A DNA stretch of 39,647 nt. Source: an uncultured Alphaproteobacteria bacterium. Its GTDB lineage: Bacteria > Pseudomonadota > Alphaproteobacteria > Rhizobiales > Rhizobiaceae. The stretch covers positions 1 through 39,647 of the forward strand of contig CAKMZB010000003.1 in the NCBI GenBank assembly GCA_929200315.1, in the 5' to 3' direction. Below, piece after piece: positions 24,169 through 32,672 of the stretch. Below the pieces are notes generated by a model. That model was given only the letters and a program-made list of their open reading frames with translations, was not told the DNA's origin and ran no database searches. Every line of letters starts with the position of its first letter. Positions within the stretch are counted from its first letter, which is position 1. The translations under genes were made by a program, and so were the position numbers.

Positions 24169-24708
24169 ATGGCCGACGGGGACTACAGCGCGGAACGCAG
24201 GGACGGAGCGGTAAGCCTCGCCAGGCGTTTTGCTGCCTCACCACAATTTGACGTTCTGTTCGACGAGGGCATGATCCTCATTGAAGAAACCGCCGCGTTT
24301 CTGGACGGCGAAGGCCGGTTGGCTGCGAAGGAACTCGCGCCTCAGGCCTCAGCACTCTATGGTGCCGAGAGTATGCGCCTCACCACACGGCTGATGCAGC
24401 TTGCCTCCTGGCTGTTGCTGCAACGCTCCGTCACCGACGGGGAGATGAGCCGTGATGATGCGATCCAGGAAAAGAAGTCAATTCGGTTGAACCGCCTGCC
24501 CACCGAGCCTCATGGCGCCGCCTGGGCGGAATTGCCGGAGACGTTCCACCGCTTCATCGAGCGGGGCAACGCGCTGCAACGGCGGGTGGAACGGCTGGAT
24601 TCAGAACTCTACGGCACGCCGATACCGCGCCGATCCGATGAGCCGAACCCGGTCAATGCCCAATTGTCGCTGCTGGAAACGGCCTTCGACCCGCGCTTTT
24701 CGCGCTAG
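24169..24708 (+). CDS. rcdA: Regulator of CtrA degradation RcdA
   Basis: RcdA (DUF1465) is an adaptor that, with CpdR and PopA, brings CtrA and other substrates to the ClpXP protease at the stalked pole in Caulobacter. The 179-residue protein has the expected helical core: FDVLFDEGMILIEETAAFLDGEG, YGAESMRLTTRLMQLASWLLLQRSV, then the EMSRDDAIQEK segment and ELPETFHRFIERGNALQRRVERLD (read as FIERG...RVERLD). The C-terminal tail after residue 150 is disordered and less conserved, as in the family. A GGCGGAACG precedes the ATG. Confidence 0.92.
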   Translation: MADGDYSAERRDGAVSLARRFAASPQFDVLFDEGMILIEETAAFLDGEGRLAAKELAPQASALYGAESMRLTTRLMQLASWLLLQRSVTDGEMSRDDAIQEKKSIRLNRLPTEPHGAAWAELPETFHRFIERGNALQRRVERLDSELYGTPIPRRSDEPNPVNAQLSLLETAFDPRFSR

Positions 24709-24733
24709 TTCACGGCAAGCCCTGCCACAATTC

Positions 24734-26449
24734 TTAGAAGTTCAGCGCCGCCACTTCGGCAAAACCACCCCTGCCCGCAGAGCGGGTGTTGAAGCCGTCT
24801 GCGGCGAGGGTGGAGCGTTGGCTGCCAAAGCCCACGGAATAAACCCTTGTGGGCATGGCGTGGTTGGTGGAGCGCTCGTAGATCGGGGCACGCAATTTGG
24901 CCATGGGGCCAACACGGGTCGTGTCAGAGACTGCCCATTCCTTCACGACGGATGAGCCAAGATCGCCCAGCGTAAGCTGCGCGGGATAAGTGCCGATTGC
25001 GCTCACCATCATTGAACCGCGATCTGTGGCGGCCGGCTGCTCCTGCGGTGCGGCGTTGGCGCGCCAGCTTGGTGTTGTGGTGGGCTGCGCAGTGGCTGCA
25101 AGGGCGGCAGTTTCCCGCGCTCGTGTAACTTCAAGCGCGGCCTTAGTGGCAGCAGCAAGCTGCGCAGCGCGCTCGGCCATCTTTTGCATATCCGCACGGC
25201 GGCCCGCATCTGCATCCAGCGTTGAGGCGACGCGGGCGGAGAGGCCTGAAACGTCGGGCTGCTCTTCGCCGAGGCTCAGGCGGTTGGCAATGACCTGCGT
25301 GTTTGGCTCGATTGCGGCCACGCGCAATTCGGTAGTGGCCTGCGCATCAGCCAGGGTCGGAACGGTGGCCGCGGCGACAGAAGCATTGTTCTGCGGCTGG
25401 TTCACGCCAAGGGCAGCCGCAGTGCGCACGGCGAGTTCATCCGCGCGGTCAACGGGTGCCAACGCGGTGAGCGTTGCTCCACCATCGGCGATACCTTCAC
25501 CATCACGGCTGGGGCGCGCGACGGGCACGGCAATGCGGTCCAGTTCAATGGAGGCGAGAAGCTGCCCCTGTCTGGCCTGTTCCTCAGCCTCAAGCTCAAA
25601 AATGGAGCGGCCGGGATTTTCCAGACCCGGAATAGGCCGCGCTTCAGCAACCGCGGTGGCCGCGGGCCGGGCGGAGGGCGTCGGGGCGGCGAGGTTACCT
25701 TCACCTTCATCCCCATCGTCGCCGGTGCGGTTGAAAAGGCGAGCGAGCAAAGTCGGCTGCACAGATGTGCCGCGGCGCGACCCGTCGGCATTCAAGCCCT
25801 TTTTCAGGTTAGCCATGGCAACCTTGTGGCCCTTCATCGGCTTGCCATCGGAAGGGACATGGATCGTGCGGCCGCGAGGAAAGACTTTTGCCAGCTGCCT
25901 GCGGTTCATGCGCGGCCAGTGGCGCACGCTGCCCGTATCCAGATGGACGAAGGAGCCCTTGTAATAACCAACCCCACCGCGATGGGCGCGTAAGCCAAGG
26001 GAGCGAATTTTTGTCACCGGCACGTCAGGCAGGAAGAAATCGATCGCCTTACCCTTGGTGTGCTGGGAATTCTTAGCCACACCGCGTCCGCGACGGCGCA
26101 GCATGTTGTTGGTGCGTGGGGACCGGTAACCGGAAATAATGTGGATCGGCTTTTTGGAGCCGGTGGCCTGATAGACCTCCCAGAGAAGGTCGATAACGGC
26201 GGGATCCATTTTGGTGGATTCCTTGCGCCGCCAATCGCGCAGGAAGCGATTGATCTTCTTCAAACCGCCCTGATCATAGCGCCCATTGCGCTTGTAGGTG
26301 ATGGTCGCGCTCTCTTTTGTATGGGTAAAATAGAGCTTAAGCGTGCGCGTTTCAGCAGCCGCCGGACCGGCCACAAAGGCAAAGGCGCTGAAAATCAGTG
26401 CGCATATGAGCGCCGCTTTCGCCAATCCTGAGGTCACGGGCTGCATCAT
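24734..26449 (-). CDS. DUF882 (peptidase M15-like) exported protein with long tail
   Basis: A 571-residue exported protein. A signal peptide (KAALICALIFSAFAFVAGPAAA) is followed by the DUF882/YcbK domain to about residue 190: HIISGYRSPRTN, the zinc-site motif SQHTKGKAIDFF (His, Asp), and FVHLDTGSVRHWPR. This fold is shared with L,D-carboxypeptidases of cell-wall murein. The remaining 370 or so residues are alanine/threonine/glutamate-rich, poorly structured, with repeated AA-rich helices; this tail is what makes the protein much longer than single-domain relatives. ATG 26449 fits the signal peptide. No partner is adjacent. Confidence 0.85.
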   Translation of the reverse strand: MMQPVTSGLAKAALICALIFSAFAFVAGPAAAETRTLKLYFTHTKESATITYKRNGRYDQGGLKKINRFLRDWRRKESTKMDPAVIDLLWEVYQATGSKKPIHIISGYRSPRTNNMLRRRGRGVAKNSQHTKGKAIDFFLPDVPVTKIRSLGLRAHRGGVGYYKGSFVHLDTGSVRHWPRMNRRQLAKVFPRGRTIHVPSDGKPMKGHKVAMANLKKGLNADGSRRGTSVQPTLLARLFNRTGDDGDEGEGNLAAPTPSARPAATAVAEARPIPGLENPGRSIFELEAEEQARQGQLLASIELDRIAVPVARPSRDGEGIADGGATLTALAPVDRADELAVRTAAALGVNQPQNNASVAAATVPTLADAQATTELRVAAIEPNTQVIANRLSLGEEQPDVSGLSARVASTLDADAGRRADMQKMAERAAQLAAATKAALEVTRARETAALAATAQPTTTPSWRANAAPQEQPAATDRGSMMVSAIGTYPAQLTLGDLGSSVVKEWAVSDTTRVGPMAKLRAPIYERSTNHAMPTRVYSVGFGSQRSTLAADGFNTRSAGRGGFAEVAALNF

Positions 26450-26600
26450 AGTTGGGCGCAAAACGCTTTCATCACAAGGGTTAGGGGCGCCACAAACAGC
26501 GCCGCATATTGGATACAGCGCACATTTACGACGGAACCAAGGCACAGGAGAAACTCTGCCCTTAGCGTGCTTAACACGGCGTTTATGGCGTGATCAAAAC

Positions 26601-27962
26601 CTATTCGTCCCCTTCCTCGGCACCTGTACCGATAGTTTGGGAAGAAAGTGGCTGCGCCGGGTCGATTCCAAGGTCGTCTAGCTTTCGATAAAGCGTTGAG
26701 CGTCCGATTCCAAGATCGCGGGCAGCAGCGGCCATTCGGCCTCCGTGGTGGGATAGGGCAAAGCGAATGAGAGTTTCCTCAGCCTTTGCAATGGTTTGAA
26801 GGGTTCCATCGACCTCAACCATGGGAAGAATACCATAGACAGGCGTCGCGGCATTTGTGCTTTGACGAGTGGGGGCTTCAGCACGTTTGGCTGTGGAAAG
26901 AGCGGGGAAATCTCCCACCTCGATAGGCCGCCCGGCCGAGAGATGCAGCGCCCGCAGCAGCACACCCTCAAGCTGGCGCAAATTGCCGGGCCATTTCTGC
27001 GCCTTAAGAAATGCAACGACATCGCCGGAGAGCGGCTGAACCGTACCCCGCCCCTCTTCCAGCACCAAGCGGGCAAGAATCGCATTGGCGAGATCAGTCA
27101 TCTCATCCAACCGCTTGCGCAAAGGTGGCAGGAAAACCGGAGCGACGGCGAGGCGGTAATAGAGATCTTCGCGGAAGTGGCCGGCCCGAACGAGGGCGAT
27201 GAGATCGACGTCAGCACCGATGATGAGGCGCGCGTCGGTGACCGTCAGCATGTTCAGCAGAGCCGCCTGCCCTGCCGCTGTCAGCCCTTCGACACTGCGC
27301 AGATAAAGCGTGCCCTCACGGCTGCCAAAGTCCTCAAATGTGGCTCCGTCGAAAGCCGCCGCATTCAGCATTTGGAAGGGTTTGCCCTGGCGCGGCCCGC
27401 TGCCGTGGATGGCGCTGGCGAGGGCCGTCTTGCCGGTTCCGGCTTCCCCCTCCAGCAGAACCGTCCTCTCCTCCCGCGCCACACGTGCGGCCTGCGCCAT
27501 AGTCCGCGCGCTGGCTGGACCGGAGACCAGGTCTTCCAACCACAAATCCCCACGTGCCCGTCGTCCAACATGATGTGAGGCACGCTTTAGCGCCGCCCGC
27601 TCCAAAGCCCCTGCCACAGCAACGGCTACTCGCTCCGGGCGACCCGGCTTGATGCAGAAATCCACCGCTCCGGCGCGCATGGCCGAGGCGACCTGCCCAA
27701 GCCCGCTGTCGCTCGCCAAAACAATGGTCGGGCGCTCCAGTCCGCGTGCGCGCATGGCAGCAAGCGTTCCCATTCCGTCGAGACCAGGCATGATGAGGTC
27801 CAGCAACACCGCCTCGACCAGCGCCTCTTCTGCACTTGCAAGCACTGCCAGCGCCGCCTCCCCGTCCCCAGCATGGAGGGCACGATGACCTAGGGCGTTC
27901 ACCGTCTTTTCCAAATGACGGCGTTGAACGGGGTCATCATCAACGATAAGTATGAGTGCCAT
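26601..27962 (-). CDS. NtrC-like response regulator with degenerate AAA+ core
   Basis: A 453-residue regulator: receiver (1-120) with intact phosphoacceptor (VLLDLIMPGLDG, D near 56; DDD pocket; K in FCIKP), an AAA+-like region (about 145-380) and a C-terminal Fis helix-turn-helix (AAAARDLGIGRSTLYRKLDDLGI). In the AAA+ part the Walker A GEAGTGKT is kept, and FREDLYYRL and WPGNLRQLEG match. But the GAFTGA sigma-54 contact loop is deleted, and the Walker B D-E is replaced (GTLYLRSVEG). It therefore probably does not activate sigma-54 promoters by ATP hydrolysis and may act with sigma-70 or as a repressor. Divergent from pepF. Confidence 0.85.
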   Translation of the reverse strand: MALILIVDDDPVQRRHLEKTVNALGHRALHAGDGEAALAVLASAEEALVEAVLLDLIMPGLDGMGTLAAMRARGLERPTIVLASDSGLGQVASAMRAGAVDFCIKPGRPERVAVAVAGALERAALKRASHHVGRRARGDLWLEDLVSGPASARTMAQAARVAREERTVLLEGEAGTGKTALASAIHGSGPRQGKPFQMLNAAAFDGATFEDFGSREGTLYLRSVEGLTAAGQAALLNMLTVTDARLIIGADVDLIALVRAGHFREDLYYRLAVAPVFLPPLRKRLDEMTDLANAILARLVLEEGRGTVQPLSGDVVAFLKAQKWPGNLRQLEGVLLRALHLSAGRPIEVGDFPALSTAKRAEAPTRQSTNAATPVYGILPMVEVDGTLQTIAKAEETLIRFALSHHGGRMAAAARDLGIGRSTLYRKLDDLGIDPAQPLSSQTIGTGAEEGDE

Positions 27963-28083
27963 TCTCGGCCTGCTCCCGGCTCTTGATCTGTCCCATTTCG
28001 GGACAGGTTGGGTGAACCGCTCTCAACCCCTCCCGTCAAGCCCCTCCCGTCAAGTGCGCCGTCCTTTCGCGAAAGCTCCCGTC

Positions 28084-29892
28084 ATGCCCACATCCTCGAC
28101 CATCAAAACCGAGTTCGGCGACCTGCCGGAATGGAACTTGGACGATCTCTATCCGGGTATGGAATCGGCTGAATTCCGCAAGGCCTTCGACGCGGCAATG
28201 CAGCGCTCCCGGGCCTTCGAGGACAGATGGAAGGGTAAGCTCGCCGAGGGGTCCGGCGATGATCTCGCTGCGGCGATCAAGGATTACGAGCTACTTGAAG
28301 ATGATCTCGGGCGGATGATCTCCTATGCCGGGCTCATCTATGCAGGCGATTCCCAATCCGCTGAAAACGGCAAATTTTATGGCGACGTTCAGGAGCGCCT
28401 CACCAGCGCCTCCCGTCACCTGCTTTTCTTCCAGCTTGAACTGAACCGCATTGAAAATGCGCGGATGGAGAAAATGCTCGCTGAAAGCGCCGCGCTCACC
28501 CATTATAGGCCGTGGATCGAGGATACCCGCCTCGACCGGCCCTACCAACTCGATGATCAGATCGAGCAACTTTTTATGGAAAAGGGCGCGACCGGGCGCG
28601 GGGCGTTTAACCGGCTCTTCAATGAGACGATGTCTGGCCTGCGCTTTGGTGTTGATGGCGAGGACCTCACCCTCGAGCCAACCCTCAGCCTGCTGCAGGA
28701 CACCGATGGCGCAAAGCGTAAAGCTGCTGCCGAGGCGCTGGCCGAAACCTTTAGCGAAAATCTGCGCCTCTTCACGCTCATCACCAACACGCTCGCAAAA
28801 GACAAGCAGATCAGTGACACGTGGCGCGGCTTTGAGGATGTCGCCGACAGCCGCCATCTCGCAAACCGAGTGGAGCGGGAAACAGTGGAAGCTCTGGTGG
28901 ATGCCGTCACGGCTGATTTCCCGCGCCTGTCCCACCGCTATTATGCGCTGAAGGCCAAGTGGATGGGGGCGGACCATCTCATGCACTGGGACCGCAACGC
29001 CCCCTTGCCCTTCGCCCCCAAGCGTCAGATCGGCTGGGATGATGCGCGTGAAACGGTGCTGCGCGCCTATGGTGGTTTTGCCCCGCAAATGGCTGACATC
29101 GCCGAGCGTTTCTTTACCGACCACTGGATCGACGCCCCTGTGCGGCCGGGCAAGTCGCCGGGCGCCTTTGCACACCCCACCGTGCCCTCCGCGCACCCCT
29201 ATGTGCTGCTCAACTACCAGGGCAAACCGCGTGATGTGATGACCCTGGCTCACGAGCTTGGCCACGGTGTTCATCAGGTGCTGGCTGGCGAGCAAGGCGC
29301 GCTGATGGCCTCAACGCCGCTGACTTTGGCAGAAACAGCAAGCGTCTTTGGCGAAATGCTGACCTTCCGTTCGCTCCTTGCTGAGACCACGGACACGACC
29401 GAGCGCAAGGCGCTTTTGGCCTCCAAGGTGGAGGACATGCTCAACACTGTGGTCCGGCAGATCGCCTTCTACCAGTTTGAACGAAAGATCCATGAGGCGC
29501 GGCGCGAGGGAGAGCTAACCTCAGACCAGATCGGCGACTTGTGGATGTCCGTCCAGGGAGATTCCCTCGGGCCTGCCATCCGCTTCGGTGAAGGTTATGA
29601 GACGTTCTGGGCCTATGTTGGCCACTTCATCCACTCGCCCTTCTATGTCTACGCCTATGCGTTTGGCGACTGCCTGGTGAACTCACTCTACGCGGTTTAC
29701 CAGGAGGCTGATGAAGGCTTTGTGGAGCGCTATTTTGACATGCTGCGCGCCGGTGGCACCAAGCACCATAAGGAGCTGCTCGCACCCTTCGGGCTTGATG
29801 CTTCGCAAAAGGAATTCTGGTCGAAAGGGCTAGACGTAATTTCCGGCCTTATTGACGAGTTGGAAGCTCTTGAGAGATCCGCAGCGGACTAA
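28084..29892 (+). CDS. pepF: Oligoendopeptidase F (M3B metallopeptidase)
   Basis: A 602-residue cytoplasmic zinc peptidase that cleaves short peptides. The N-terminus LPEWNLDDLYPGM is characteristic of the M3B family. The zinc motif HELGHGVH is at residues 390-397, and the third ligand glutamate lies about 25 residues on, in LAETASVFGEML. The C-terminal FIHSPFYVYAYAFGDCLVNSLY is also a family hallmark. ATG 28084 was preferred over an upstream in-frame start that would add 44 unrelated residues. Divergent from the NtrC-like gene by about 120 bases. Confidence 0.93.
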   Translation: MPTSSTIKTEFGDLPEWNLDDLYPGMESAEFRKAFDAAMQRSRAFEDRWKGKLAEGSGDDLAAAIKDYELLEDDLGRMISYAGLIYAGDSQSAENGKFYGDVQERLTSASRHLLFFQLELNRIENARMEKMLAESAALTHYRPWIEDTRLDRPYQLDDQIEQLFMEKGATGRGAFNRLFNETMSGLRFGVDGEDLTLEPTLSLLQDTDGAKRKAAAEALAETFSENLRLFTLITNTLAKDKQISDTWRGFEDVADSRHLANRVERETVEALVDAVTADFPRLSHRYYALKAKWMGADHLMHWDRNAPLPFAPKRQIGWDDARETVLRAYGGFAPQMADIAERFFTDHWIDAPVRPGKSPGAFAHPTVPSAHPYVLLNYQGKPRDVMTLAHELGHGVHQVLAGEQGALMASTPLTLAETASVFGEMLTFRSLLAETTDTTERKALLASKVEDMLNTVVRQIAFYQFERKIHEARREGELTSDQIGDLWMSVQGDSLGPAIRFGEGYETFWAYVGHFIHSPFYVYAYAFGDCLVNSLYAVYQEADEGFVERYFDMLRAGGTKHHKELLAPFGLDASQKEFWSKGLDVISGLIDELEALERSAAD

Positions 29893-29965
29893 ACTGAGGT
29901 AAATAGCCTTTTAACCCGCATCCGCTACAATGTGGCCAAGATCTTATCGCACCTTCAAGGGTATT

Positions 29966-30430
29966 ATGCGCCAATTCCCCATCCGCACGGTTCTTTCGCT
30001 TCTGGCTGCAAGCCTTTTTCTGACTGCTTGTAGCACCGGCTACAACAGTCGGCCGTTCTTCCGCGGACCAAATTATCAGCCTATCGACCAGGGCTTTACC
30101 GTCTCCAGCCTGAACGGCACCTGGCGGCCCGCGGGGGAGGCTGCGGGGGAGTATGTTTCCACCTTCCAGGATGGACGCTTCGTCTCCCGTGACCCGGCTA
30201 GTCCAGACCGTGAGGCGCTGCTGGCACAAGGCGTTTATGCCGTGACGCAGCCCAATCTGGTTCAAATCGACTTTGTTGGCGCAGTGAGCGGGCGCAGCGT
30301 GAAGGCCACATGCCAGCTTGCCCAGCCAACCACTCAGCCCAATGCGCTGTCTAACACCCAGTACGTGCAATCCAATTCCATGACCTGCACCCCCAATCTG
30401 GGAGCACCCTTCACGCTGGTGCGCGCCTGA
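29966..30430 (+). CDS. Omp10-like outer membrane lipoprotein
   Basis: A 154-residue lipoprotein with signal peptide and lipobox (LLAASLFLTAC). The C-terminal half follows the Omp10 pattern known from Brucella: LNGTW, STFQDGRFVSRD, GVYAVTQPNLVQIDFVGAVSGRSVKATCQLAQ (read as NLVQIDFVG and VKATCQL), then SMTCTPNLGAPFTLVR. Two cysteines in the mature chain could pair. The family is anchored in the outer membrane of Hyphomicrobiales. ATG 29966 starts a clean lipoprotein signal; an upstream ATG adds 12 residues. Confidence 0.78.
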   Translation: MRQFPIRTVLSLLAASLFLTACSTGYNSRPFFRGPNYQPIDQGFTVSSLNGTWRPAGEAAGEYVSTFQDGRFVSRDPASPDREALLAQGVYAVTQPNLVQIDFVGAVSGRSVKATCQLAQPTTQPNALSNTQYVQSNSMTCTPNLGAPFTLVRA

Positions 30431-30480
30431 CGGAAGTTGCAAGAAGCACAGACGCCCAATCCAATCCGACAACAATTTAA

Positions 30481-30517
30481 AAGCGCGACCATCTTGCCGC
30501 CGGGCGGTGTCGCGCTT
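30481..30517. repeat. Inverted repeat between omp10-like and COX IV genes
   Basis: AAGCGCGAC (30481-30489) pairs with GTCGCGCTT (30509-30517), with an inner CCGCC/GGCGG pair. The stem is strong but has no T run, so it may be a weak or factor-dependent terminator of the lipoprotein gene, or a protein-binding or mRNA-stability element. Confidence 0.5.
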
Positions 30518-30569
30518 AAACCATGATCAGGAATGATGCCGGTTCACCGGTATGGCACGGACAAAAACC

Positions 30570-30794
30570 ATGGCTGACCAAGAATATCACGTGGATCACG
30601 ATAAGGGTGCCGAGATGGATTATCCTGAGCACGAATCCACCTATGGAATGTTCCTGTCTCTGTCCAAATGGATGGTTCTGCTCAACATCGCCCTGCTGAT
30701 CGCCATGGCGGTTGGCTTCTTCATGGGCGGTGGACTTGTGGGCGGTCTGCTCACCTTCATCGTGCTGATGATCGCCGCCAAGATCATCGCCTGA
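30570..30794 (+). CDS. aa3-type cytochrome c oxidase subunit IV
   Basis: A 74-residue single-helix peptide: HDKGAEMDYPEHESTYGMFLSLSKW and then hydrophobic VLLNIALLIAMAVGFFMGGG...LLTFIVLMIAAKIIA. The D-x-x-E-H-E-x-T-Y motif identifies the COX_aa3_subIV family, the small accessory peptide of alphaproteobacterial aa3 oxidase. ATG 30570 was chosen; ATG 30552 would add MARTKT. No other oxidase gene is near, which is normal for this subunit. Confidence 0.85.
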   Translation: MADQEYHVDHDKGAEMDYPEHESTYGMFLSLSKWMVLLNIALLIAMAVGFFMGGGLVGGLLTFIVLMIAAKIIA

Positions 30795-30824
30795 CGGCCC
30801 TTCGGCCTACAAAAATTCCAGAGT

Positions 30825-32672
30825 TTATTCGGCTGGAGCCGGGGCGAAGCTGCCCACCGGTTCTACTTCGGACGATGCCGTCTCCGCATCGGTGATGATC
30901 TGCGCAGGACGCAATGTCTCCTGCGTTGCCAGCAGCCGGAAGCTGCTGGGCAGGCCAATGGCGGACAGGCCTGAAAGAGCAGGCGCGGCCAGAAGCGAAA
31001 GGCCGATCGGCGCGAGCCACCAGGACACAAGTCCCGTCCCTATCCCTGTGCAGAGCATTGCGCCGATCACGGTTTCCACAAAATGGAATCGCAGCAATGC
31101 AAAGGCTGACAGTCGCGTGCCATCACGGTTCTGCGGTGCCCAGCCTGTATCCCGCCCGGCGAAGGTGCGCAAAACACCGAGCACATGCTGCACCATCATT
31201 GTTGGGGCAATGGCAACGGAAGCCAAAATCTCCACCAGCACAGAAAACCCATAGCTCGCCCGGCTGTGGCCAATCTGCCGTGGGCGTTTCAGCACAGCGA
31301 CGACCTTCGGCGTCAGCAGCAGCACGGCCATGGCGAGCAGCACACTCATCCGATCCACCGCATCCATTTCCGGCCAGCGGGGAAAGAGCGGATTGTCAGG
31401 GGAGAAATAGTTCAGCACCGTCGCGGCGTTCGTTCCGATGATCGCCCAGACCATCAGCAACGCGAACCAGACAACGGACGCGAGATAGGCCATTGCGCCC
31501 TGAAGCATGTGAAAGCGGGACATGGACGAAAAACCGCGTGAGAAGAGCAAGCCGAGATGCTGAAGATTGCCCTGGCACCAGCGTCGATCTCGCAGGATGT
31601 GGTCCACCAGGGTTTGAGGTGCCTTTTCCCAACTCGCTGCAATGTCCTCGCGAATCCGCACGGTCCATCCGGCCCGGATGAGGAGAGCAGCCTCCACAAA
31701 ATCATGGCTCTTGATGTCTCCACCGAGCGTGCGTCGGGTCCAGGGCAGCGAGCGCAAAAGCGGCAGGCCACAGCAAGCAGCGAAGGCACGGGTGCGAATG
31801 ATCGCATTGTGGCCCCAGTAATTCCCATCCACCCCGCAATGAATACGCAGGCCCCGCGCCAGCCAAGGGCCATAGACGTTGTTGGAGAATTGCATGAAGC
31901 GGCCGAAAATCGACGCTCCGCCCATCAGCCGCGGCACGCTCTGAACGAGCGCACAGGCCGGATCGGCTGCAAGATCATCGGCCAAAGCCTCTACAGCATC
32001 CACCGCCATCAGACTGTCTGCATCAAGCGTGATGAACGCCTCATACGCCGCGCCGTGACCCTCCACCCAGTCGGCAATGTTGCCCGTCTTGCGGTGAATG
32101 TTGCGCGCCCGGCGGCGGTAGAACAGCGGAATTCCCCCTACCGCCAGTAGCCGCTGGGTGTGCCACCATTCAGCCGTCGCGAGCGGGCCTTTCGGCGTGT
32201 CAGAGAGGATGAAGAGCGAATAGTCGTGGCGCGTATCGGCGCGGGTAAGCGCAGCGCGCATGGCCGCGACACGGCGGAAAACGGTCTCCACATCCTCCGC
32301 ATAGATCGGCATGAGCAGGGCTACATTCAGCCGTTCCCCGCCTTTGGGTTGCCGGACCGGACGGTTCCATAGCGCAACAAGGGCGGTGAAGACGGAGACG
32401 GCGATGCCGAAGGAGGAAAAGGCGACGAGGCCGACCATCGCCGTCTCAGCAACCACGAAACCGTCCTTGCGGAACCAATCAAAACAGATCGCCGCCAACG
32501 CCAGCGAGACGGCAATCGCGGGCACAAAAACCGCAAGCCGCGCGAGCCACGGGCAACGGGTTGTCGCCCCCGGCGCAGCAGGGTCGGTGAAAGGTGCGGC
32601 GAAGCTCTGCTCCGGCATTGGCAGGCCAGCACGAGGCGGCATGTGGGTGCGGGTCGGGTTCAGCGCGTTCAT
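30825..32672 (-). CDS. opgH: Glucan glucosyltransferase OpgH (MdoH)
   Basis: OpgH builds the beta-1,2-linked glucose backbone of osmoregulated periplasmic glucans from UDP-glucose and moves it across the inner membrane. The 615-residue protein has N-terminal helices, a GT2 catalytic domain with VALLMPIYAEDV, a D-A-D in FITLDADSLM (about residue 215), the R-x-x-R-W type motif in RDRRWCQGN (about 365) and several C-terminal helices. The ATG at 32672 overlaps the opgG stop as ATGA, so it is translationally coupled. Confidence 0.93.
   Translation of the reverse strand: MNALNPTRTHMPPRAGLPMPEQSFAAPFTDPAAPGATTRCPWLARLAVFVPAIAVSLALAAICFDWFRKDGFVVAETAMVGLVAFSSFGIAVSVFTALVALWNRPVRQPKGGERLNVALLMPIYAEDVETVFRRVAAMRAALTRADTRHDYSLFILSDTPKGPLATAEWWHTQRLLAVGGIPLFYRRRARNIHRKTGNIADWVEGHGAAYEAFITLDADSLMAVDAVEALADDLAADPACALVQSVPRLMGGASIFGRFMQFSNNVYGPWLARGLRIHCGVDGNYWGHNAIIRTRAFAACCGLPLLRSLPWTRRTLGGDIKSHDFVEAALLIRAGWTVRIREDIAASWEKAPQTLVDHILRDRRWCQGNLQHLGLLFSRGFSSMSRFHMLQGAMAYLASVVWFALLMVWAIIGTNAATVLNYFSPDNPLFPRWPEMDAVDRMSVLLAMAVLLLTPKVVAVLKRPRQIGHSRASYGFSVLVEILASVAIAPTMMVQHVLGVLRTFAGRDTGWAPQNRDGTRLSAFALLRFHFVETVIGAMLCTGIGTGLVSWWLAPIGLSLLAAPALSGLSAIGLPSSFRLLATQETLRPAQIITDAETASSEVEPVGSFAPAPAE

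Noticed and set aside
23963-24214. 83-codon frame between DUF1192 and rcdA
   Set aside because: It runs through the terminator hairpin and T run, and overlaps rcdA in another frame; composition is not protein-like.
24990-25964. Plus-strand frame opposite the DUF882 protein tail
   Set aside because: Alanine/arginine/serine-rich shadow of the low-complexity tail; the signal peptide and zinc motif are on the minus strand.
28291-29295. Minus-strand frame within pepF
   Set aside because: Antisense shadow; the M3 zinc site is read from the plus strand.
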